Notes under the pieces: generated by a model
Database searches by the model: none
Seen by the model: the letters and a program-made list of their open reading frames with translations, nothing else
What the model was told of the DNA's origin: nothing
In this document: piece after piece, positions 17,464 to 24,629 of the stretch
Layout: every line of letters begins with the position of its first letter
Position numbering within the stretch: the first letter of the stretch is position 1
Program-made: the position numbers and the translations under genes
Origin: Stutzerimonas stutzeri RCH2
GTDB lineage: Bacteria; Pseudomonadota; Gammaproteobacteria; Pseudomonadales; Pseudomonadaceae
Length of the DNA stretch: 64,000 nucleotides
Direction: 5' to 3'
Assembly (NCBI RefSeq): GCF_000327065.1
Contig: NC_019936.1
Location: 682,001 to 746,000, forward strand

Positions 17464-19255
17464 AAGGCGCGACGGGGTTCTTCAGGGTACCGGCGAATTT
17501 CAATGCGCCGGCCGGATCGGCGAGGTCGAGCATCTGCCGGTTGTTGCCCAGCTGCAGGCGGTTCAGGCAGGAGCGCGCGAATTCCTCGGCGAACAGGTCG
17601 TAGCGGGCGAACTTGTCGCGCAGCTGCGGCTGGCAGGCCTGATAGTCGGCGATGCAGTCGGCGACCTGTTGCCAGAAGCGCTGCTCCGGCAGGCCGACCT
17701 GCTCATCGAGGATTTGTCCCAGATAGCGGAAGAAGCCGTCGAACACGTCGGTGAAGATCGACAGCACCTTGAGCTCGTCGGGCACCGATACCGCCAGGCG
17801 ACCTACGGCCTCGGGAATCTGTGCGTCGGCATCGAGAATCACCGCTTCCTCGCCGATGTCCTTCATCAGCACGCGCACCGGCACGTGGTCTTCCAGCACC
17901 AGGATCAGGTTCTCGCCGTGGGGCATGAACACCAGGTCGTGGGCGTAGAAGCAGTGCAGCAACGGCGTCAGGTAGGCATCGAGATAGCGGCGCACCCAGC
18001 GGTCGGCGGTCAGGCCCGAGGCACTGATCAGCGTTGCCAGCAGGGCGCGTTCTTCGCCGTCGCTGTGCAGCAGTGCGGCCATGGTCATCAGCCGCTGGCC
18101 GGATTGAATGTGGCCATAAGGGCTCTCCCGCCACAGCGCCGAAAGCATCTTGCGATAAGGACTGCTGGCCGGCAGTGCCTGCTCGTAATAGGGATTGCGA
18201 TAGCCGATGGCCGCGACTTCGCGCAGCAACTGGAAGCCGCAGTCGCGCAGCAGCGGGTCGCTGGCCACACGCTCGGCAAGGTAGGTGTTGATCGCCGGCG
18301 TGGCCTGCATGTAGTACGGCGACAGCCCGCGCATGAAGCCCATGTTGAGGATCGACAGGGCGGTCTTCACGTAGCGCCGCTGTGGCTGGCTCTGGTTGAA
18401 GAAGGTGCGGATCGACTGCTGCGCCAGGTAGCGGTCATTGCTCAGGCCGAGATAGACGATCTGCCGGTTGGCGATCTCCGCGGCGAAACCGATGGCCAGG
18501 ATGTTGTGCCATTGCCAGGGGTGGGCCGGCATCAGCAGGTAGTCGTCCGGGGCGAGCTGCAGGGCGTGCAGTTGGTTGTGGAATACGTCGAGCTGGCCGC
18601 CCAGCTCCTCGCGCAGTAGGGTCGGCTGGTCGAGCCCGTCGATGGCGCTGTAGCTGGCGCGGCTGCGGTGCACGGCAAGCCAGACCAGGCGCACCGGGCT
18701 GGCTGCTTCCGGCGCGTAGGCGCGGTAATCCTGGGCGTCGAAGCCCATCCGCCCGTTGTTGGCGACGAAGCCCGGGTGGCCTTCGCGCATGCCGGTCTCG
18801 ATCTGCTGGAAGTCGGCCAGGGCCAGTTGGGCGGCGCTAAGCGGGCTGTTGGCGAGCTTGTAGGCGCTGCCGAACAGGGTGCTGCTGATCTCGTCGAGAT
18901 AGACCGGCAGGTTGTTTTCCGAGATGCCCAGGGTGTCGGCGAACTCGATGATGAAGCTCAGCGCGTCCAGTGGCTGCGGCTGGCCATCGCCAAGTTTCTC
19001 GATGGAGTCGGTAACGATGGACCAGTGATCCAGCGCCAGTCGTCGCGCCTTGAAGCGGTACTCGGTCGAGCTGTCCGGCACTGCGACGCGGTAGTGGCTG
19101 TCGCCCAGCGGCTCGGGGCTGAGCAGCTTCTCGTGGCTGAACTCGGCCAGGGCTTTCTTCACCAGCAGGCGATTGGCGCGGGCCCAATGTTCGGCCTGCA
19201 GGTGTTCGGTGGCCAGATCGCCGGCGGCGGTTGGCAGTTGCACGAGCTGATTCAT
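17447..19255 (-). CDS. desD: NRPS-independent siderophore synthetase (IucA/IucC family), DesD-like
   Basis: A 602-residue IucA/IucC-family synthetase with the FhuF-like C-terminal region. Recognisable segments are HPGFVANNGRMGF (ATP/substrate region), LMPAHPWQWHN and MPHGENLILVLEDH. Such enzymes join hydroxamate and carboxylate units with ATP. With the decarboxylase, N-hydroxylase and acyltransferase upstream, the set matches DesABCD, which makes desferrioxamine from succinyl-N-hydroxycadaverine. Ferrioxamine production is established for P. stutzeri. The ATG overlaps the acyltransferase stop as ATGA. Alcaligin- or putrebactin-like products are alternatives that sequence alone does not exclude. 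Confidence 0.88.
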   Translation of the reverse strand: MNQLVQLPTAAGDLATEHLQAEHWARANRLLVKKALAEFSHEKLLSPEPLGDSHYRVAVPDSSTEYRFKARRLALDHWSIVTDSIEKLGDGQPQPLDALSFIIEFADTLGISENNLPVYLDEISSTLFGSAYKLANSPLSAAQLALADFQQIETGMREGHPGFVANNGRMGFDAQDYRAYAPEAASPVRLVWLAVHRSRASYSAIDGLDQPTLLREELGGQLDVFHNQLHALQLAPDDYLLMPAHPWQWHNILAIGFAAEIANRQIVYLGLSNDRYLAQQSIRTFFNQSQPQRRYVKTALSILNMGFMRGLSPYYMQATPAINTYLAERVASDPLLRDCGFQLLREVAAIGYRNPYYEQALPASSPYRKMLSALWRESPYGHIQSGQRLMTMAALLHSDGEERALLATLISASGLTADRWVRRYLDAYLTPLLHCFYAHDLVFMPHGENLILVLEDHVPVRVLMKDIGEEAVILDADAQIPEAVGRLAVSVPDELKVLSIFTDVFDGFFRYLGQILDEQVGLPEQRFWQQVADCIADYQACQPQLRDKFARYDLFAEEFARSCLNRLQLGNNRQMLDLADPAGALKFAGTLKNPVAPYAPER

Positions 19256-19839
19256 TGCGGATTCTCCTGAAGGGTGGCGAGGAACTGCGCGCGCGTGCAG
19301 AACGCCAGGCAGGCGTCCTTTTCCGGGAGCTGCAGCAGGCGCTGGTAAACGAAGCCGACGCGCTGGTTCAAGGCATGCACCTTGGCGTTGCGCGCGTCGG
19401 GCTCGACGACGATGCGTCGTGCGAAAGGGTCGGCGAACTGGTAGGCGAGGATGCTGCGCATGACTTCCAGACTGAAGCCGTGCACCGGGCGCTCGCAGGG
19501 CGCAAGTAGCAGGTGCATGCCGCGGTCGCCAGGGCGCACCTGGTAGTGATCGGCGAGGCGGTCGTGGGCCGGGTGATAGCCCTCGAACAGGAACGCCGGC
19601 TCGCCGTTGCACATGCCGAGGGCAATGTCGCGATGGCTGCTGCGCTGGATTTCGTCGACGTAATTGGTCAACTGCGCCAGGCTCAAATGGCCCATGGCCC
19701 AGAAGCGCGCGTAGTCGCGGCGCAGCCAGTCATGCAGCAACGGCAAATGTTCTGGCTGCACGGTTTCAAAGTGCATGGCGCCAAGCGCGCAGTAGCGAAC
19801 GAAGCGCGGACCATCCGCGCGGGAAAGAGCGGTATTCAT
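19252..19839 (-). CDS. desC: siderophore acyltransferase (IucB/AlcB/DesC type GNAT)
   Basis: A 195-residue GNAT-fold protein with the siderophore-acetyltransferase pattern: LLHDWLRRDYARFWAMGHLS near residue 35, then DRGMHLLLAPCERPVHGFS, then RIVVEPDARNAKVHALNQRVGF, the acyl-CoA site. It would acylate (probably succinylate) the N-hydroxylated diamine made by the monooxygenase. Start and stop overlap neighbours as ATGA on both sides, so it is translated within a coupled operon. ATG 19839 was chosen because the longer frame reads through the MFS gene. Confidence 0.88.
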   Translation of the reverse strand: MNTALSRADGPRFVRYCALGAMHFETVQPEHLPLLHDWLRRDYARFWAMGHLSLAQLTNYVDEIQRSSHRDIALGMCNGEPAFLFEGYHPAHDRLADHYQVRPGDRGMHLLLAPCERPVHGFSLEVMRSILAYQFADPFARRIVVEPDARNAKVHALNQRVGFVYQRLLQLPEKDACLAFCTRAQFLATLQENPQ

Positions 19840-20990
19840 GATTTGGCTCCACAGAGGGGCGCACGCGCCGCTGCTGAAACCAGCAGCCAGCGCAGCACGC
19901 AGGCGGTGAGAACGAGGCCGATGGCGGAAAGGAAGAACGGCGCGGCGAGGCCGGCGTCGCGGACCGCCAGTCCGGCCAGCCAGGAGGCGGCGAGCACGCC
20001 GAGGTTCTGGAAGATGTTGATCAGGCTGTAGTCGCGGCCGTAGTGCTCCGGCCGGCTGAGGGCGAACAGCCGCGCATCCAGTGCCACGGTGAGCTGATAC
20101 AGCGCCCAGCCGAATAGCACACGGCCGGCGAGCACTGTTGGCATCTGCTCGATGCCCTGCAGCGCCAGTCCGGCCGCGCCCAGCAGCAGCCAGGCGGTCA
20201 GGCGCTGGCCGGCGTGGTAATGCAGGGCCAGGGCGAGCAGCGCCAGCATGCCGGGAATGGCATAGACCAGGCCGGTGATCCAGCTTGCCTGAGGCCCGCC
20301 GAGCTGTTCCCAGTACACCGTGAAGAACGGCCGCGCCAGGTAGATGCAGAAGTAGAACGCCAGCATCAGCAGGCACAGCCGGGCGATTGCCAGGTGCTCC
20401 CCGCGCGGCCGTGGCGGCGTGCTTGCATCGACCCGTGTCGGTTGCGGCGCATGGCGCAACAAGAGCAGGCTGACAGCCATCTGCACGAAGTCCATCAGGC
20501 CCATCAGCACAAACATCCGCGCCGGGCTGAGGTAATGCAGCACCCCGCCACCCAGCGTGGCGCCGGCAATCGCGCCCAGATGCACCACCACCGAGAGCAG
20601 GCCGATGGTACGCACCTGCTGGTCGGCGCCCACCAGTCCCATCACGTAGGGGTACATCAGCAGGTAGCTGGCCTTGAAGGCGATCATCGTCAGCGACACT
20701 GGCCAGAACAGCCATTGTTGCTCGATCGCCGCGCAGGCCAGCGCCAGCAGCCCGGCCATCAACTGGCCGAAGATCAGCAGGCGCAGCGGATGCGCATGCC
20801 TGGACAGGCGCACCCACAGCGGCAAGGCGAGCATCGCTACCAGGCACACCGCGGCCAGGTACAGCCCGACCTGCTCGCTGCGCAGCTCGCCGAAGCGTTC
20901 GGTGAAGTACTGCGGGTAGAACGGCATCAGCAGGCTGTCGCCGAGCACTGCCAGCAGCGTCATGCCGATCAGCGCGCGTCGCAGCGTCAT
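19836..20990 (-). CDS. MFS transporter, probable siderophore exporter
   Basis: A 384-residue polytopic protein with about 12 hydrophobic segments and MFS character (MTLRRALIGMTLLAVLGDSL at the start, basic loop RLSRHAHPLRLL between helices 2 and 3). It sits inside the siderophore operon between the N-hydroxylase and acyltransferase genes, with ATGA overlaps at both ends. Export of the newly made siderophore is the most likely role; import of the iron-loaded form is less likely, since TonB-type uptake is usual in these bacteria. No TonB receptor gene is in the window. Confidence 0.85.
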   Translation of the reverse strand: MTLRRALIGMTLLAVLGDSLLMPFYPQYFTERFGELRSEQVGLYLAAVCLVAMLALPLWVRLSRHAHPLRLLIFGQLMAGLLALACAAIEQQWLFWPVSLTMIAFKASYLLMYPYVMGLVGADQQVRTIGLLSVVVHLGAIAGATLGGGVLHYLSPARMFVLMGLMDFVQMAVSLLLLRHAPQPTRVDASTPPRPRGEHLAIARLCLLMLAFYFCIYLARPFFTVYWEQLGGPQASWITGLVYAIPGMLALLALALHYHAGQRLTAWLLLGAAGLALQGIEQMPTVLAGRVLFGWALYQLTVALDARLFALSRPEHYGRDYSLINIFQNLGVLAASWLAGLAVRDAGLAAPFFLSAIGLVLTACVLRWLLVSAAARAPLCGAKS

Positions 20991-22306
20991 CGCGCCGCCA
21001 CCGCGCCCTGGGGTGTCACCGGCTGCGGCAAACTGAACTGCTGGAAGGCGATCTTCGTTTCCACCGCGTAGTGCTCGCGCCCGCAGATCTCGCGCAGGAT
21101 GCACGCGTTGCGGTAGCAGCCCATGCCGAGATCCGGCGTTACCAGACCGTGATCGACGAGCCCGGCGTTCTGAACGAAGACCTCGCCGCCGTTGCGGTCG
21201 ATGCTGTAGTTGCGCGCCACGGCGAAGCGTTCCGGTGCCTGCCAGGCGATACGCTCGGCAATCGGCTGGATGCAGCGCGGAAGGCGGTACTGATACCCGC
21301 TGGCCATCACCAGTGCGTCGCAGCGGTGGCGATAGCTCTGCTCCAGCTCATGCTGGAAGAACTCCAGCTCCAGCGTGCCATCGCCCAGGCGCTGGCAGCG
21401 ACGCAGCTCGGCGTTGGTCAGCAGCTGGGTTGGCACCTCGCCCTTGAGGCTCTGGTTGTACAGCTCGTCGTAGATGGCGTTGATCAGGGTGGCGTTGATG
21501 CCCTTGTACAGACCCTTCTGGCTATCGATGAGCTTTTCCCGGGTGCTGCGCGGCAGGCTGTGGAAGTAGTCGATGTACTCCGGGCTGGTCATTTCCAGCG
21601 TCAGCTTGGTGTATTCCAGCGGGAAGAAGCGCGGCGCGCGGGTGATCCAGTTGAGCTGGTAGTCGTGGCGGTCGATCTCCTGCAACAGGTCGTAGTAAAT
21701 CTCGGCCGCACTCTGACCGCTGCCGACCACGGTGATCGAGCGCTTGCCCTGCAGGCGCGGCTTGTCCTGCAGGTAGTTGCCGCTGTGGCTGACGTGCTCG
21801 GCCAGTGCCTCGCAGCAGGTCGGCAGATAGGGCGTGGTGCCGGTGCCGAGTACCAGGCGGCGGGTGAGGAACTCGAAGCCCTCGCCGCTGCGAGTGTGCA
21901 CGCCGCGCACCCGATAGCAGCGGCGCTCGTCGAGGTAGTCGACCTGCTGGACGAAGTGCTCGAAGCGCAGGCTGTCGAGCTGCTCGACCACCCACTGGCA
22001 GTACTGGTTGTACTCGCGGCGCATCAGGAAGAAATCTTCCTTGATGTAGAAGGCGTACAGCCGCCCGACCTGCTTGGCGTAGTTGAGAAAGCTGAAGCGG
22101 CTGGTGGGGTCAGCCAGGGTCACCAGATCGGCCATGAACGGCGTCTGCAGGGTGGCGCTGTCGAGCATCATGCCGGGGTGCCAGTTAAAGCCCTCGGCGC
22201 GGTCGAGGAACAGGCAGTCGAGCCCGTCGATGGGTTCGGCCAGGCAGGCCAGACCGAGGTTGAACGGGCCGATGCCGATACCGATGAAGTCATACAGCTT
22301 GCTCAT
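20987..22306 (-). CDS. desB: lysine/cadaverine N-hydroxylase (siderophore flavin monooxygenase)
   Basis: A 439-residue class B flavin monooxygenase of the IucD/PvdA/AlcA/DesB family. The FAD motif is IGIGIGPFNLGLACL near residue 10, the NADPH motif VVGSGQSAAEIYYDL in the middle and a late ASGYQYRLP segment typical of N-hydroxylases. It would hydroxylate the terminal amine of cadaverine, giving the hydroxamate precursor. The start is supported by GGAG upstream, 11 bases after the decarboxylase stop. Confidence 0.93.
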   Translation of the reverse strand: MSKLYDFIGIGIGPFNLGLACLAEPIDGLDCLFLDRAEGFNWHPGMMLDSATLQTPFMADLVTLADPTSRFSFLNYAKQVGRLYAFYIKEDFFLMRREYNQYCQWVVEQLDSLRFEHFVQQVDYLDERRCYRVRGVHTRSGEGFEFLTRRLVLGTGTTPYLPTCCEALAEHVSHSGNYLQDKPRLQGKRSITVVGSGQSAAEIYYDLLQEIDRHDYQLNWITRAPRFFPLEYTKLTLEMTSPEYIDYFHSLPRSTREKLIDSQKGLYKGINATLINAIYDELYNQSLKGEVPTQLLTNAELRRCQRLGDGTLELEFFQHELEQSYRHRCDALVMASGYQYRLPRCIQPIAERIAWQAPERFAVARNYSIDRNGGEVFVQNAGLVDHGLVTPDLGMGCYRNACILREICGREHYAVETKIAFQQFSLPQPVTPQGAVAAR

Positions 22307-22317
22307 GTGCGATCTCC

Positions 22318-23841
22318 TTACTGGTTGGCGGCGGTGGGTAGCTCGTCGAGCAGGCGGGCGCCGTGGTCGCGAATCAGCTCGACGATGGCGCGCAGGTCGT
22401 TCAGCGTGGTTTCCGGGTTGAGCAGGGTGAACTTGAGGTACTGCCGGCCCTCGACCACGGTGGCGGCAATGACCGCCGCGCCGGAGCGGAAGATCGCCTT
22501 GCGGATCTCGCGGTTGATCTCATCCAGGCGCTCGTTCGCCACGCCCGGGGCGACGAAGCGGAACACCAGCGTGCTCAGGCGCGGGGTGAAGACTTCGAAG
22601 GCAGGATCATTGGCGAGCAGGCGATGGGTGTCGGCGGCGCGGTCGATGACCTCCTCGAACATCGCACCGATATGCTCGGCCCCGAGGATGCGCAGGGTCA
22701 GCCAGAGCTTCAGCGCGTCGAAGCGGCGGGTGGTCTGGATGCTCTTGTTGACCAGGTTCGGCGTGCCCTCGCGGGTCTGGCTGCGCGGGTTGAGGTAGTC
22801 GGCGTGGTGGGTGATGTAACTCAGGTGCTGGCGCTGGCGAACGAAGAAACCGCTGCAGCTGACCGGCTGGAAGAACGACTTGTGGTAGTCGACGGTGACC
22901 GAGTCGGCGTGCTCGATACCGGCCAGCCAGTCGCGGTAGCGCGGTGCGACCAGCAGACCGCCGCCATAGGCCGCATCGACGTGCAACCAGACGCCGTAGT
23001 GCTGGCACAGCGCGGCGATTTCGGGCAGCGGGTCGATGCTGCCGAAGTCGGTGGTGCCGGCGGTGGCGACCACGGCCATGGGCAGCTCGCCCAGGCGCTG
23101 ACAGTCCGCCAGCGCCTGGGCCAGCGCCGGCACGCTCATGCACTGGGCACTGTCGGTTTCGATGCTGCGCACGGCGTCGTAGCCCAGCCCCAGCAGCGCG
23201 GCGGATTTCTGCACGCTGAAGTGGCTGGCGCGGGAGGCGAAGATGCGCAGCCCGGCGGCCTCGGCCGGCAGGCCGTGACGCAGGTTGCCGCCGTGGTCGG
23301 GCAGGCGGTTGCAGACGTGCTCGCGGGCCAGCAGCAGGCCCATCAGGTTCGATTGGGTGCCGCCGCTGGTGAACACGCCGTCGGCCTGGCTGCCGAGACC
23401 GATGCGCGCGCAGGTCCAGTCGATCAGGCGCTGTTCGATCAGCGTGCCGCCGGCGCTCTGGTCCCAGGTGTCCAGCGAGGAGTTGAGCGACGACACCAGC
23501 ACTTCGGCGAGCAGCGCGGGCAGCACCACCGGGCAGTTGAGGTGGGCGACATAGCGCGGATGATGGAAGTACACCGCGTCGCGCAGATAGAGCTGATCCA
23601 GCTCGCGCAACGCGGCGCCGGCGTCGCCCAGCGGACGCTCGAGATCGACGCGCTCGAAATCGGCGGCCAGTTCCTGCGGAAGGATGCCGCTGAATGGCTG
23701 CTGCTGGCGCTGCAGGCACTGCTGCACCAGGTTCAGTCCCTGCTGCAGGAGCTGGCGATAGTCATCGTGATTGCTGCGGGTGAACAGCCCGTTGCTGACG
23801 GGGCCGGGGGCGAAGGGCACTACGGTACTGGACGGGGTCAT
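22318..23841 (-). CDS. desA: PLP-dependent decarboxylase, DesA-like (lysine to cadaverine)
   Basis: A 507-residue group II pyridoxal-phosphate decarboxylase. Visible are SLDTWDQSAGGTLIEQRLI, FTSGGTQSNLMGLLLAR, HVDAAYGGG and the PLP lysine in TVDYHKSFFQP. In this operon the expected substrate is lysine, giving cadaverine for hydroxylation; ornithine or diaminobutyrate is possible. Of two close ATGs, 23841 has AGGA six bases upstream and was chosen over 23847. It is the first gene of the siderophore operon and a Fur-like box lies about 115 bases upstream. Confidence 0.9.
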   Translation of the reverse strand: MTPSSTVVPFAPGPVSNGLFTRSNHDDYRQLLQQGLNLVQQCLQRQQQPFSGILPQELAADFERVDLERPLGDAGAALRELDQLYLRDAVYFHHPRYVAHLNCPVVLPALLAEVLVSSLNSSLDTWDQSAGGTLIEQRLIDWTCARIGLGSQADGVFTSGGTQSNLMGLLLAREHVCNRLPDHGGNLRHGLPAEAAGLRIFASRASHFSVQKSAALLGLGYDAVRSIETDSAQCMSVPALAQALADCQRLGELPMAVVATAGTTDFGSIDPLPEIAALCQHYGVWLHVDAAYGGGLLVAPRYRDWLAGIEHADSVTVDYHKSFFQPVSCSGFFVRQRQHLSYITHHADYLNPRSQTREGTPNLVNKSIQTTRRFDALKLWLTLRILGAEHIGAMFEEVIDRAADTHRLLANDPAFEVFTPRLSTLVFRFVAPGVANERLDEINREIRKAIFRSGAAVIAATVVEGRQYLKFTLLNPETTLNDLRAIVELIRDHGARLLDELPTAANQ

Positions 23842-23954
23842 GCACATTCCTCGGGCCGAGCGCGGCCGTGACCCGGAACGGGCCGTTTTCGCGACATCGG
23901 TGGTTTCTTGTCTGGCGGCGGGGCCGCACGAAAGCATCTGCGAGGATGCTGGTT

Positions 23955-23975
23955 AATCGAGAATTAATCTCAATT
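23955..23975 (-). promoter_or_regulatory. putative Fur box of the siderophore operon
   Basis: An imperfect palindrome centred on GAGAATTAATCTC, with flanking AATC and AATT, lies about 115 bases before the desA start. It shares the string GAGAATTAATC and a following CAATT with the box before the sigma gene at 24573. Size and A/T-rich inverted form agree with Fur operators, which would turn the operon off when iron is plentiful. Confidence 0.65.
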
Positions 23976-24037
23976 GCGCAAGGGCACAGGCAAGACGAAT
24001 CAGCGCGGAAAAACCATTACGGCGTCGGAGAAAAAAA

Positions 24038-24535
24038 TTACGGCCGCTCCAGCCGCTGGCGCGCCTTGGCCAGCTGGGCGATCACGGTATTCACCGAGAT
24101 GCCCAGGCGCTCGGCGATCTCGGCCTGGCTGAGCCCTTCCAGTCGGGCCAGTTCGAACACCTCGCGACAACGTGGCGGCAAGTCGGCGAGCTGGCGCAGT
24201 ACGCACTGCAGCGCACAGTGATTTTCCACCAGCGCGCAGGGGTCGGCCTGGACCGCTTCGATGAGTTCCAGTGGACCTTCGTCCGATGCACCGAGCAGGG
24301 CGCGACGGCGCATGGCATCACGCAACAGGTTGGTGGCGATGCGAAAGAGATAGGCCTTGGGGTTATCGAGGCGCTGCTCGGGCATGATCTGAGCGAGTTT
24401 CAGCCAGGCGTCCTGCGCCAGATCCTCAGCCAGCGCGCGGCAACCACCGAGGCGGGTGAGATGGGCGACCAGCTGCTGGCGATGGTGGATGTAGCACTGC
24501 AGGCAGGCTTCGGGAATCTTGTTGTTGTCGCGCAT
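24038..24535 (-). CDS. ECF sigma factor, FecI/PvdS-like
   Basis: A 165-residue sigma-70 family ECF protein. Region 2 is seen in DLAQDAWLKLAQIM and NPKAYLFRIATNLLRD, region 4 in LPPRCREVFELARLEGLSQAEIAERLGISVNTV. The type matches iron-responsive sigmas. It is transcribed in the same direction as, and ~200 bases before, the siderophore operon, with its own Fur-like box. No fecR-type anti-sigma gene or TonB receptor is next to it, so it resembles a PvdS arrangement in which Fur, not a surface signal, controls its level. It may direct transcription of the operon or of uptake genes elsewhere. Confidence 0.9.
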   Translation of the reverse strand: MRDNNKIPEACLQCYIHHRQQLVAHLTRLGGCRALAEDLAQDAWLKLAQIMPEQRLDNPKAYLFRIATNLLRDAMRRRALLGASDEGPLELIEAVQADPCALVENHCALQCVLRQLADLPPRCREVFELARLEGLSQAEIAERLGISVNTVIAQLAKARQRLERP

Positions 24536-24572
24536 GGGAGCGTGCCGCCGGAGGGGGCAACGAACCTAGCTC

Positions 24573-24593
24573 AACTGAGAATTAATCGCAATT
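24573..24593 (-). promoter_or_regulatory. putative Fur box of the ECF sigma gene
   Basis: AACTGAGAATTAATCGCAATT lies about 40 bases before the sigma gene start. It is nearly the same as the box in front of desA (GAGAATTAATC, then C-CAATT or G-CAATT). Two such matches, each at an operon start, support joint iron control. Confidence 0.65.
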
Positions 24594-24629
24594 GAAGGCG
24601 GTTTGCCGGTATGCCCGCGCAGATGCAGA

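Noticed and set aside
21071..22798. 575-residue plus-strand frame opposite desB
   Set aside because: Low-complexity Val/Ala/Gln/Leu product typical of a shadow; the minus-strand monooxygenase motifs are certain.
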